Shown here one piece after another: positions 10,688-23,930 of a DNA stretch of 36,607 nucleotides (position 1 is the first letter of the stretch; each line of letters begins with the position of its first letter). Where the stretch lies: contig SKJI01000044.1 of NCBI GenBank assembly GCA_007115995.1, forward strand, positions 1 to 36,607, in the 5' to 3' direction. Origin of the DNA: a candidate division SR1 bacterium (lineage in GTDB: Bacteria; Patescibacteriota; Gracilibacteria; Absconditabacterales; Absconditicoccaceae). The notes under the pieces were generated by a model. It was not told where the DNA came from. It did no database searches and was given only the letters and a program-made list of their open reading frames with translations. The position numbers and the translations under genes were made by a program.

Positions 10688-12004
10688 TTAAGCCTCTAAT
10701 CGTGGTAGGGTTTTTTTGAGTGTATCACCAGATTTCATCTCTTTTATCTGATATACTCACTCTTGCAGTTCTCATGGTCAAAGTAATATAACATGTTTGA
10801 TATTGTGCTTATCTGCATATTGAAACTGTTTTGATAATTTATCTGGTCATGGAAAAATATCAACTGCAATATTTTTTTGCTTCAAGTGATTTCACAAACG
10901 AATAATTTCCGGAAGAGTTTCTGCAAAGTGTAGAAGGATTACTCAATTTTTTCTCGTTGACAACGCAGTAATATGTTCCTGCACTAAAGAAAATATCCTT
11001 GATATTCATATACTTCATCACACTCAATCAAACTGTGCTGAATGAGGATCCAATGATTGGGTCAGATTAGCATATCTTCATCATGAACATATACTTCACA
11101 ACTCATACTCTCAAGCAATAAGATTCTCAAACACTGTTCACGTATAATAGTCTAATCATCTTACTATAAAAGGATCATATACATATCTAGTTCATACATC
11201 TGATCACATCAAATGCAAGTGCACAAAAACTTCTTTCAACTCAGATACTCACTGAATAAACAATGGATGCTGAATAAACTTTTCATCCAAATTATCTAAT
11301 CATAATGAAAGAAATTGTTTGACTGTTTCATAAGAACTTCAAGAAAGTATAGTCTGTAGTTGTTCATCAAACTCTGTTTGTTGGAGCTTATAAAAACTAT
11401 CAAATAATTTTGAAAGCTTTTGCATGGTCACAGGATCTTCTCATGTTACTGCAGAAAACAATCACCATAAAATATTCCTGTTATTGATATGTGTTGTAAT
11501 TGCTTTTTTGGCAAGATATTTAGTTCTAATTAACTCAAGTGTCTCTCTCAAAAGTACAATAATTTCAGCATCATACAATAAATATTTTACTGCTCAATCA
11601 TCTTGTCTCCATATCGCATCAATGTCTGCTTGTTTAAACTGTCTAAATCTTCATCTTTGTGGTCTTTCTCACCTCCAACAATCTTGTATCTGGTATCTTT
11701 TAAAAGGGAAAATTAACGAACCTTGATGATCAAGAACATATCTAGCAAAAGGAATGGTTAAATCAAAATTAAGACCATAACCTTTAATATCCTCAATTCA
11801 AGATGCCATACCATATAAGCCAAATATCTCTTTGGATGCATTTTCTCATCACTTCAATAATATTTCTGATCTCTCTACTGCTGGTGTTTCTATATGCATA
11901 TATCCATATTTCGTATATGCTTGCTTTATTATACTAACAATATCATCAAATACTTGTTGCTGAGAAGGTGAATATTCTGGAAATCATCAAACCTTAAGGG
12001 TCAT
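10688..12004 (-). CDS. hisS: Histidyl-tRNA synthetase
   Basis: 438 residues, normal for bacterial HisRS. Class II motifs are visible: [15 protein letters not shown] with EIFGLYG (motif 1 region), [29 protein letters not shown] followed by [10 protein letters not shown] (motif 2). It charges tRNA-His with histidine. The N-terminus [17 protein letters not shown] fixes the start at 12004. It sits in the minus-strand run between a 139-aa unknown gene (11 bp gap) and dnaB. Confidence 0.93.
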
Positions 12005-12015
12005 AAATGTTATAA

Positions 12016-12435
12016 TTATATCATAAAAAGGATACTAGAACGATTTTCTATTTGCTGCCTCACCTCATCTACTAAAGTCTGATCGTTATACAGTAAGACA
12101 GTTCTATCAAGCAAAATAAAACATTTACTTAATGCATTCTCATTACTCTCTAAGAGAAAGGTAATCTGTTCTAATGCATGATGAGCACAATCATCTGGTC
12201 TAATTGACTCACGAGAAGTGATATCACCCAATATCATAAATGTTTCAAGTTCTCTTTTATTGTGAGTAAGCTCAGAGAAAGCGCGAAACAACCATCACCG
12301 CTTAGAAAAGGTAACAAGATTCTTATCTTGATAGTTCATATACTGCTGAGCACATCAGATAAGCTGAGGAGTATCTAACTCATTAATATCACAATATAAC
12401 TCAAAATAAGCAAGAAATGTTTGTTGTTGGCACAT
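12016..12435 (-). CDS. Uncharacterised 139-aa protein
   Basis: I do not recognise this protein. It is soluble, predicted mostly helical, and has several Cys (positions 2, 18, 33 and two more) and an acidic character; its segments include CDINELDTPQLIGCAQQYMN and RPDDCAHHALEQITFLLE. Only two UGA glycines near the N-terminus extend it beyond what the standard code would show. Its tight placement (27 bp after proS, 11 bp before hisS) and good codon pattern argue that it is real. The His/Cys-containing centre could bind a metal, but no motif proves it. Confidence 0.7.
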
Positions 12436-12462
12436 AACGAAAATATAAATAAAAGAAAGATA

Positions 12463-13971
<1,509 letters not shown>

Positions 13972-14080
13972 AACTTATATATAAATAAATATAAATACTC
14001 TAGTTTTTTATGAACAATCAATGGATTGTAACAATTCTCTTTGTATAAACTATAAGACGTCTACTGTTTATAGTGACCAC

Positions 14081-15295
14081 CTAGATATAGTCTTCAGTTC
14101 ATAGCTTTTTTCTCTTTCTTTTTTTATCTCCAAAATGTTGATATTTTTCAAAATCATCTTCAAGTCACAATAATCTTTGCAGTCACTCATGCTCTTTGAG
14201 TTTTTGTAAAACTTTCTGCTCGATTTGCCTCACTCTCTCACGTGTTACATTAAACTCTGCTCAGACCTGTTCAAGTGTATATTTTGGTCAGTCAATTCCA
14301 TATCTCATTTTGATAATTTTCGCTTCTCTTTCATCAAGCATATCCAAAATATACTCTAGATTGTTCTTGAGCGCTTCTTTTTGAACATGTTGATCTGGTC
14401 TCAATGTTCACTCATCTGCAATTAAATCTCATAAACTATCTTTCCCATCATCTCATACTTCAGTATCCAAGGAGACATTACCAAATATTACCTCTTCAAG
14501 TTTTTTTATTTTTTTGATAGGAAAGTTAATCTCAGCTGCTATTTCTTTTGAGGTTGGTTCTCTTCAGAGTTTTTGGAACAAAATTTGAGATGCCTTGTTA
14601 TATGCATTGATCTCATCAATCAGATGAACTGGTATTCTTACATTTTTTGTCATATCTGCAATTGATTTGGTGATTGACTGTTTAATCCACCAAGTCGCAT
14701 ATGTTGAAAACTTAAAATCCTTATCAGGATCAAATTTTTCAATTGCTTTTATTAATCACGTATTTCCTTCTTGAATAAGATCTAAAAATGATAGTCTTGA
14801 TCACAAAAATTTCTTTGCAATAGATATAACCAGTCTTAAATTAGAAGAAATCAACTTCTTTCTTGCTCGGTCATCATTTTCTCCATATCTGATTGCATAT
14901 GCTAATTCTTTTTCCTCATCTGCTGTCAACAGAGGAATTTTAGAAATTTCATTAAAATACAATTTGATGAAATCATTATACTGCTTGTCGTTGATAGTAT
15001 GAGTTGTATCATATAAGGTAATTTTTCACAACTTACTTGGTGCTTGCTGCTCTTTCATTTCCTTGATGAGAATATCCTCGATTGTTTCAATTCTAATAGC
15101 TAACTTATCAGCTAACTCATAAAACTTCTCAAGTAATTCAACTTGTTTATCAATATCATCAATTTCAGAAATTACTTCATCTTCAGTAATATATCACTTA
15201 TCAAGTCCAGATTTAAGTAATTTTTGTAATCACTGGGTCAGTTCCATAATATCCTCATATAACTTATCCCACAATGATGCTTTGGCCGTTCACAT
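14081..15295 (-). CDS. rpoD: Primary RNA polymerase sigma factor (sigma-70)
   Basis: 404 residues. Region 1.1 is absent. Regions 1.2-2.4 are clear: YFNEISKIPLLTADEEKELA, NLRLVISIAKKF, FLDLIQEGNTGLIKAIEKFD, FKFSTYATWWIKQSI. Region 3 contains LGREPTSKEIAAE, and region 4 has DEREAKIIKMRYG and the helix-turn-helix TLEQVGAEFNVTRERVRQIE. The N-terminal 100 residues are acidic and helical. As the housekeeping sigma factor it should read the TTGCCA/TATAAT-like promoters seen in this window. The gene starts ATG TGA, so residue 2 is a recoded glycine. Confidence 0.95.
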
Positions 15296-15362
15296 AGTAA
15301 ATAAATAATAATATAAAGAGAGTGATATGCAAATATTCGTACTTTGTATTTTTTATAATAGA

Positions 15363-18300
15363 CTATCTCACAAGTTCTAGCACAACAATTTGACTCACTG
15401 AGTATACCGATCTCGATATAAATGAACGTAACTCAGCTCTATATTGAATAGGATCTTGTGACCTTCTTTGATTATAAAATACATACATTTCCAATACTTG
15501 TTTCTCATCTTGAGTAAGTTGAGCAATATGCTCTTGTTGCAATGCTCCTCAACTCATCATAGATCTTATTAATGCTGCACGAATATCTAATCACAATATC
15601 ATAGCAATATCATCCAAAAACATTCATGTCTCCACTCTTTGATCAGCAATATCTACTAAAGTATCTATCATAGTATTTTCATCAGTATTTGGGTTTACAT
15701 ATCTCGCTGAAGCCATTCTTGATCTAAAAAGAATTCTTTGCTCTTCAGGAATATTTGCAAATGCGCTATCTGGCAAAGTCCAAGCATAATACGTTCATAT
15801 ATTTGATGTAGTTATCAAACGTGCATAACCAGCATCAATAAGTCTGGTCATCATACTAATCACTCAGTCTGATTCGATCTGATTTGTGAATGGATTGACT
15901 GTGGCAAAAAATCTATCAAATAATGATCTATTTCATTCTCATTGTACTACAGTTCAAATATTCAAATCCAATACAAGATATTGTTTTTTCTGATCAAGCA
16001 GTCTTAAATATGTTTTACAAACATTATTATCACTCATTAATTCCCAAATCCAGGTCAACATCTGTTCATATCTTATATGATCTTGTCTTTCGATAAAGTA
16101 TCTTGCATACGTTCAAGCGATCCAAATTCATTCATTTTCTCATCTTTGATTAGCGATGTCAATCAATGCTCTATAATGAGGAAATTGCGCAGCAAAAACA
16201 TCATCATGACCATATCATCACCTTACTACAGGCACACGACGCATTTGTGTATCATGAACCGTATCACGTATCCAATTTGATTTATAAAATAAAAATGTAT
16301 TTCATAATCTTGGAACCATCGAAACAATCCTTAACATATTCATGATTATTTGTATAAGTAACAATCCAAGTAATACGAAAATTATTGGTCATAAAAAGTA
16401 TGTTGACGCATCGTCATCATCCTTATTTTCATCTAATATTCCATATACCAATCAACTTAATCAAACTATCAACCATATTATCATTCATAAATTATACCAG
16501 ACAATTCAGGATGCTACAAGATGCCGTAACAACCAACTAAACAATGCTACTCACAAGAGAACCGTTAGAATTCTTTTTTGAGTAAATAAAGCGTATAGTA
16601 ATCAAAGAAAGACAATAAAGAGCACAACTAATCGTTGAAATCAAATATCAGTATAATAACTCATACTGTTCTGTATAGACCAGTTATATGTCATATTAAA
16701 TATATTTAAATACTTATAGGGAATATATACTATAGCTTCTCATTCATCATGAATAATCTGTATTGCATCCGACTCAGCAATCGTTAAGAGTCATATAAAT
16801 TGTTGACGGAAAAATCTCATTTGATCTTCAACTGATTCATCTGCAACTTGCGCAAATCAGGTACGAATATCATCAATATGCTGATATGCTGTTCATCATA
16901 CCTCTACCTTGTCCTGTAATCAAATGATAGCATTAATATTAAATCATACTATATCATCATAAGCTCTACAAAGTATAAGTGAATCTCACCTTCAATAACA
17001 TCATTCTGGTAATAATCTTGCTAATCTACTAAAATAAGGTCAGTTTTTATTGTCAGCAAATCATCATTTTCGTCAAAATCCAACATATCTTCCAAAATCT
17101 TCATTAAAACCTGCACGATATTGCGCAGAGATTGTTGTATCATAGAGTTCATCCACACTATCAAATCATAATGCATCTAGACTACATTCTTGAGAATCCA
17201 AAGAAGTATCATCAGCTTGTGTAAGAAATATTCTTTGAAAATACTGCTTTGGTGATAAATCTCTTGTATGTAATTGTGCATCAATCATATAATATGTTCA
17301 TTTAACAACAAGCATTGTAGAAACAATAACACCTATCCAAATCAGTAGGAGTAGAAAACCATTAGTTAGCCTTTTTCAACGTCTTTTGATGAAAGACCAT
17401 ACTGATCAACTCAAAAATAATATTATTCATATAATTGATGCAATAATTCAGTCTTTTTGAGAAACATAGTCTACAATTCACATCATCTTAAAATATGAAA
17501 GCACTCATACAGCAAGAAGAATCACTCACAATGATGAAAGTATACCAAACAAAATCCACCAGAATATTAGTCCAAAACTCATCACATCAAACATTCATGT
17601 AGGTTTAATAATCGCTCATCATGCAAAAAACAATCATGAGAGTATCATAAAACCAATCTGGCTTTTGATTAATGAGTGATCAACAAGAAATTTTTTCAAG
17701 ACTATTGTTCATGCAATAAGTCACAAAAGCACAAACAAAAGCATTCAAACATCATTTTTATTATCTACAAACAATAAAAATGCACCCATTCAGCTCGTGA
17801 AAAAAGAAAGAGAAAACAATGTCCCAAAAAGCAGTGCAAAATGATGAGAAAGATTTTTGCCATTTGATCACAGTAATTCTAATAAATGATGGATAGCTAA
17901 TGTAATACAAAGAATAACTAAAGGTCAACTTATCATATTCATAATGAGAGCATAGGTATCAGGTGCAATTCATGTAATTGTGGACAATCAATCACCAATA
18001 CTAAACCAGAACATTAAAAATATCTCTCGGAATCTTGGTACAACACTCATTGCTGCTTCAGTCCAGTATATTCATCAATGTAATGCTCGCATTTTAGGAT
18101 AGAAAAAATATGCATGGTTTGCATCCCATGCGGTAGGATATGGCAAAAATGCCATCTGATAAGCATTATAAAGATATCGCAAAAACAAAAAAATTACTAC
18201 TCGTAAGAGTACTTTGGTAAGAATATGATAGAGTTTACTTCATTGTCTATCGGACTTATACAAAAAATCTACTATATTAGTATGGCAAGCAAGCAACAGA

Positions 18301-18875
18301 TGCTTGTATTGAGTCAATAACGTTTTAGAAAAAAATGTAAGCGCTCATAATGCAATAAAAAGTATCAAGGATGTTATCAAGGATACTATTCAAGTAAAGG
18401 CAAAAACATAGAGTATTAGAATAAAAGAAAAGAGTCATATACCAAAATCTAAAAACATACTTGTAACTGTCTGTTCTTGTATTTTTTGCCATAGTGATCT
18501 AATATTTCATCATAAGACTGTTGTAGTGACTAAAAAATATCATAGAATCACTCACATAACTACTGTATTAAATCATACTTTGAGAAATCATCGTCATGGT
18601 AACGCAGAAAGTGAACTTAATAAAAATACCATAAATATATAAAGTCAGAGGACAAGTGATCACCATCAATAAAGAAACGAAACTGGTTTTCTTCTTAAGA
18701 TCACAATAACAGGCACAAGCGCTCAAAGAAGTCAAAATACCATTAATCTTCGATGCAGTCAAACCGAAAGAATTTCTTGGTAGTATTGATGCGTTTCTCG
18801 ATATCAAAAAAACACTTGAACTGCAACTATAGTTATCAATAAAAGTACTAATAACAAAAATATATATTTTTTCAT
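15363..18875 (-). CDS. Giant (1170-aa) polytopic membrane protein, function unknown
   Basis: One uninterrupted frame under UGA=Gly. Order by eye: membrane spans from residue 3 (YIFLLLVLLLITIV), several more to about 230, a conserved-looking loop LPYPTAWDANHAYFFYPK (about 241-258), further spans to about 520, an extracytoplasmic or cytoplasmic domain with many charged residues (about 520-760), more spans (about 760-880), and a soluble C-terminal domain of about 290 residues (YARYFIERQDHIRYEQML ... RRSQDPIQYRAELRSF). The plan, many spans plus soluble domains, recalls membrane glycosyltransferases, and the acidic loop could be catalytic, but no family motif proves it. It lies 8 bp after secD and 67 bp before rpoD. 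Confidence 0.8.
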
Positions 18876-18883
18876 AGAGTTTC

Positions 18884-20593
18884 TTATTTTTTATCTCATA
18901 AAATCAACAATAACATATATTTTGTTAATGGTACTAATATAGTTAATGTAATTAATATATTTACAACCATCATTGTACCAAATCACTTAAATACATTTGT
19001 TCATACAAGAAGTAGGAGTAAGGCAATAAATCATGTAGTTATATTACCATCTCTGATAGCTGACCAACTGTTGTTATATCAGTCAGTTACTGAATAAAAT
19101 GTTGATTTTCATGCCTTTAATTCTTCTGAAACTCTTTCAAAAATAAGAATATTGGCATCTACACCCATACCAATACTTAATAGTATAGCAGCTATTCAAC
19201 TCAATGACAATGCCACACCAAATAATTTAACGATAGCAAAGAGTACTATCAAAAATGAAAGCAGAGTTATAACTGCAACTATTCATTTTTTTCTTCAATA
19301 AGCAAGAAACATATACACAAAGACAGCAAGAAGCCCTATTCATCATGCTAATAATGCTCAACGCAACGCTCTTTCTCATAGACTTGCTGAAACCTTCTCT
19401 TCATGAGCCAAAATCAATGCTGCTGGTAATGCTCCTTCATTGAGTTCATCGACCATTGTTCTTGCTTCAAGGCTTGTAAAATCTCATGTTATTTGTGCCG
19501 TTCATTGGCATATTCTATCTTGTATGACAGGAGCTGTTACTTGCACTCATCAAACATAAATAGCCATTTGCTTTCCAATATGTCACTGTGTTAGGTTACA
19601 AAAAATTTGTGTACCTCTATCATCAAAATGTACCAACACAGAAGGCTGTCAAGTTTGTGTATGTCATACACTTGCATATCTGAAGAATGTTCCATTAAGA
19701 ATCTCATTTGTAACTGGATCTTGTGCTGTTACCCATGTTGGTACAGAAGTAATAAACAATTCTTCAAGTGTGTATCTGTTAACTATTGAAATATTTCACT
19801 CATCATCTTCATGCTGTTCTTCATTGATCTCCAAAAGTTTACTAATCACTCGTCACTCCATTATGACTTCTTCTTCAATAAATCACTCCAAAGCAGGTAT
19901 AATTGTATGTACTCATTGTATCAAAACGGGACGAACAACTCATACCTGTTGTGCATCCAATGATTCTAGATTTTCAGCATATAACGCAGGTAATTCTTCA
20001 AGTAACTGGTCATTATAAAACTGATAAAAAACATCACGAGATTGATTTTCTGCTCAAATCTGTGCAAGATTGTCTGGCAACTCTACAGCTTGCTTCAAAA
20101 GAGATTCTGCAAAGAGTTGTCTAGAAATTGCAACTTCTTCAGGATCTCATTCAAATGGAACTTTAAATTCTAACTCTACAGTCTTTCAAATAATTTCTTT
20201 TGCTTGTGTTAAATCATGTACTCATCATAAATCTATTACAACATATTGTCCATCTTCCATCGTTTGAATTCTACTTTCATAATCACTCACTCATAATGCA
20301 GAGATTCTTTGGTCAATATTCATGAGAATAACATTTTGTACTGTTCTCACCACCTCATTGAACTCCATAGGATTAGTATAGATTTCTTCATACTTCGAAA
20401 GATCAATTTTATAGTGAAGTCTTACTCATCATGCAACATCCATTCACTTTCTAAAAGCATTTCGTCATGACGAGGTAACTATCAAATTATTTGTGTTTGT
20501 TTCAGAATCAAATGCGCTTCCAACAAATAAAACAACAAATAAACTTGCAACAATAATAAGAATATATCACATAAGTGATTGTTTTCGTTTCAT
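18884..20593 (-). CDS. secD: Protein translocase subunit SecD
   Basis: 569 residues. It starts with a membrane anchor (YILIIVASLFVVLFVG), followed by DVAGGVRLHYKIDLSKYEE and RISALGVSDYESRI (P1 head region). The C-terminal membrane half has ALSLSGIAAILLSIGMGVDA and NILIFERVSEELK, the family hallmark. SecD uses the proton gradient to pull secreted proteins out of SecYEG. Its usual partner SecF is not next to it: downstream is the 1170-aa protein and upstream a 73-aa membrane protein. Start at the ATG before KRKQSLMGYI. Confidence 0.92.
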
Positions 20594-20621
20594 ACGTTTT
20601 TACAAATTTGAAAAGATAAAA

Positions 20622-20843
20622 TTATTCTTCTTTACTAGAAAAAAGCTTTTGAATGAGCATCAATGGTAACGTTGTGACTTGCGATATCGTATCAATAAGA
20701 GAATGAATACGACCAAGTATACGAATTCACCTTAATACAGCTACTAAACATCACAGCAACAAAAAAAACAATAAAATTATTGCTCATGCTCATCATACAA
20801 TGAGAATTTCTCCTGCAACATCAAGAAGCTCTTGTGAAAACAT
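20622..20843 (-). CDS. Small single-span membrane protein (73 aa)
   Basis: The protein has one long hydrophobic segment (residues 12-38, ending LLGCLVAVLRGI) and then an amphipathic tail (IHSLIDTISQVTTLPLMLIQ). This plan resembles the short membrane proteins of the DUF948 type, but the match is only general. It is 28 bp upstream of secD and 48 bp downstream of the TPR-like gene, so it belongs to the same run. A role beside SecD (a YajC-like place in the operon) is conceivable but YajC motifs are not seen. Confidence 0.65.
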
Positions 20844-20891
20844 TATGATACAACAAAAAAGTAAAGCTTCATTATTTTTATGTATTTTGAC

Positions 20892-22373
20892 TTATAATGC
20901 AAGAAGGGATGTAATTCTTTGACGCAAAAACAATAACTCATTACTATCATTTGTTGCTGAAAATGCTTGTATATATGATTTTTTTGCTGATTCAAGATCA
21001 TCCAACGCATAATAAATATCACCAATACGTTCCAATACAGCACTTGTTGGATACCATCTTAACAATGACTCCATAACTGGTAGTGCTCTTTGGTATTGCT
21101 GAGATGCATACAACATTCACGCAGTTCAGTATAAACAAACAAATCAGTGTGACTGTGATAAGTCTGTACGACACTGTTGCAAAAGCTTCTCAGCAAGTTG
21201 CTGTGTTGTATCTGAAAATGCCACTGTTTGCTGTTTATCAAAAAATAATACATCAAATACAGTAAAATAATCAAATGGACTTAACTCATATCACAACATT
21301 GAACTTATAGTATTTGTAACTCACTGCTGATTATTCAACTCCTTGAATGCCAAAAGTAAATATCTTCTTGCATCTAACACAATTGATCTATCAGAAATCT
21401 GTCTCAGTAAAAGGACACTTTCTTCTAGCGCTTCATCATAATATAATGAAATGGCTTGAAGTAATGTATATATATCATCATTATGATGCATTCTGATACG
21501 TTCAAAATGACGAACTGCCACTTTCCAATCACCCATAAAAAGACTACTATAAGCCTGTAGTTGCCTTCACAAAAGGTATGATGGATTAAAGGTATTGAGC
21601 ATATTTCCTATAGTCAATGCAGGCTGATACCACCCTGCTGCAAAAAGTTCAATTCACACTAATCATAACTGATAATACTCAGGCACGTAAGTAAACTGTT
21701 CTGCACGTGTTTTTGTATATTGCATTGCTTCATATCGTCATGCATACAAATCAGTGCTAAGAAGACGATTAGTATAATAATCAAAATGAAACATATCATC
21801 CCTTAGTAAAGCAATCAAACTATAATAAAAATCCATATCTTCTTGGAGTATTAATCATGCTTGCTTCATAGAGTCTACGAAATCCTTGAGCATATCAAGT
21901 CAAAATTCATCATAGAGTGAACTATTAAATAATATACGAAGTAGTACTTTGGGTCATACTGCTTGCACAAACTCACTATTATCAAGCATTTCTCTCTCAA
22001 TATACTGAGCTGCATGCGCCAATGAGTGATGTTGGAGTGACAGTAACACAAGAACAGGTATCACTCTTGTATCATTTGTTTGTGCAAATAAAGACTCAGC
22101 AATATTTAATTTTAGGAACTGATCATGAGCTTGTAAAGCAGTCTCATATGCCTCCCAAAAATCATCAGTTGAAAATCATACTGTATCAAAAAGCTGATCT
22201 AAAATTTCTTGATCAAGAGAGCTTTGAACACCATCAGCACGAACAGCTTCAGATTCAAAGAGTCATCAATCTACGAGTAATGCAGTACGGTCACCTCACG
22301 AACGATAAACCATCACTGATAGCAATATAATAGACGCAATCAACATTATAGACCAATATATTTTCTTATTCAT
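20892..22373 (-). CDS. Membrane-anchored TPR-like repeat protein
   Basis: 493 residues with an N-terminal anchor (IYWSIMLIASIILLSVMV) and an otherwise helical body. The C-terminal third shows tetratricopeptide-like helical pairs, for example MLYASQQYQRALPVMESLLR followed by LERIGDIYYALDDLESAKKS. Earlier parts have weaker repeats (MGDWKVAVRHFERIRMHH). TPR proteins act as scaffolds for protein complexes; here, next to secD, a role in export or envelope assembly is a guess. It starts 8 bp after the tsaD stop. Confidence 0.78.
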
Positions 22374-22381
22374 ACACATTA

Positions 22382-23479
22382 CTATAGCGATAATAAACCT
22401 GACTGCAAGCATCAAACAACTCAGATCATCGCAGCGTTATCAGTACAATAGACAAATTCTTTAGGGAAAAGCACCGAATAGCCCGATCTCTCAAGATGTG
22501 CTCTGAGTGATACATTTGCAGAGACTCATCACACCACTCAAATTGTTGCAATACGGTGATGCGTTGTTCGTTGGTATTGATCATACACGTGTTCGAGTCA
22601 TTGTGATAATCATTGTGCTACTGCTTGCTGAAAATTATAAGCTATTTGCTCTTTGATCTCACTTGGAAGAAGATCTGAGGATTCTATCTGGTATTGGGTT
22701 TTATACGACTGTATCATTTGTTCTACTTGCGATTTGAGACCAGAAAAGCTTCGGACTCATTCCTTCCATGAAGGGATAGAGAATGATCTCAGTAATGCAA
22801 GACCATGGTCAGATGCGGTATCTTGTATCCACTTTCATCAAGGATATGGTCATCACAGCATTCTTGCGACTTTATCAAAGACCTCTCACGCTGCATCATC
22901 TGCAGTTTGCGCAAATTTCGTCACACGATACGGTCCCACATCAATATGTTCTCAGAGTGCAAGATGATTTCTTTTGGCAACGGTATGTGCTTGAATGTAT
23001 TGAGGAAATTGTACCGTCTTGATGTCCTCTACTAGATAGATATCGTTATGTCCGCCACTCACCGTCAAACAACAATATGGCAAGGTAATACTCTCCAGTG
23101 ACCTTCATGCCAATATCGAAAACACATGCCCCATAATATGATTGACATGAATGACTGGTTTTTGGTGTATTGTTCATAGTGTATGTGCAACAGTGACTCA
23201 TACGGTCAATGCACTTGGTAATCATGGATGCGACGTTACTGAAATAGCATCAATCGTTGCTCGATCAACTTCTACTGCATCGATAAGCTCTGGTAGTTTG
23301 ATTGTATGAGATCTTGCCGCAAGTTCTGGCACTACTCATCATCGCTTTTGATGTGCAAGCTGAGTATATGACAACAACATATCAACCGAAAAAACTCAAG
23401 CACGATACGACACCAATGCGATAGAAGTATCATCACAGCTTGTCTCTATAGCTAATGTTGTAAATGATTTACTCGTCAC
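22382..23479 (-). CDS. tsaD: tRNA N6-threonylcarbamoyladenosine transferase TsaD
   Basis: 365 residues. The ASKHA-fold signature LAIETSCDDTSIAL is near the N-terminus (about 10-23), followed by VTSHPGLPSALTVGVTVA, the metal-site region HVNHIMGH (family form H-x-E-G-H; the Glu is Met here), LTVSGGHND, GGPYPGGKW and FSGLKSQVE. With TsaB/C/E it makes t6A37 on ANN-decoding tRNAs. I take the GTG at 23479 as start: its G is shared with the TAG stop of the upstream small gene (TAGTG), a translational-coupling overlap, and it places the ETSCDDT motif at the usual distance. Confidence 0.9.
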
Positions 23480-23691
23480 TATTTCTTTGGTAATGCATTG
23501 AATAAAACTGTTATCAACAAAAATGGAAATAACAAAAAACGCCATATCGTTGTTTTTTCCCAAAGATATGCAGGATAATCATGTAACAAAAATTGTAAAA
23601 TCTCTGAAAAGCGATTACTCTCAGGACGCTTCCTTGTTCCACGAAACGGAAATATGAAAAAGTCTTTTATTAGAAGAAAAAATTGTTTCAT
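23479..23691 (-). CDS. Small membrane protein (70 aa) upstream of tsaD
   Basis: Reads MKQFFLLIKDFFIFPFRGT, a charged middle, then a second hydrophobic stretch WRFLLFPFLLITVLF and ends ALPKK. I know no family. It contains no UGA codon. The stop overlaps the tsaD GTG, and a good promoter stands directly upstream, so it is likely the first gene of this transcription unit. Confidence 0.6.
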   Translation of the reverse strand: MKQFFLLIKDFFIFPFRGTRKRPESNRFSEILQFLLHDYPAYLWEKTTIWRFLLFPFLLITVLFNALPKK

Positions 23692-23697
23692 ACCGAT

Positions 23698-23725
23698 ACT
23701 ATAGTGTTTTTGAGTATGAAGGCAA
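23698..23725 (-). promoter_or_regulatory. Promoter of the 70-aa gene / tsaD unit
   Basis: On the minus strand TTGCCT (23725-23720), a 16-bp spacer and TATAGT (23703-23698). The ATG at 23691 is 6 bp past the -10 box, so the mRNA would begin at or next to the start codon (leaderless). It may drive much of the long minus-strand run. Confidence 0.5.
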
Positions 23726-23887
23726 CGAGAAACATACCTTAAGGAAAATCCTGATACGGAGAAAATTTTATTTCATATATTTCTTTTTAAAACCATTCAT
23801 ACATTCAACTATTTATAAAACAACCACCAAAACACATGTCAAGTACATTCTGGTCACAAAAAAACACAAACATCGTACCTGCTAATG

Positions 23888-23893
23888 TATAAT
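23888..23893 (+). promoter_or_regulatory. -10 box of the Kazal-domain gene
   Basis: A perfect TATAAT preceded by TG, 37 bp before the ATG at 23931, giving a leader of about 30 nt. No good -35 hexamer is seen. The divergent intergenic region 23692-23930 holds this and the minus-strand promoter. Confidence 0.45.
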
Positions 23894-23930
23894 TTTATTT
23901 ATACTTATTTATTTTATCAAATTTTAAACA

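Noticed and set aside
22022-23035. Several plus-strand frames of 76-104 aa
   Set aside because: They are antisense to the TPR-like gene and tsaD, which read through with family motifs under UGA=Gly.
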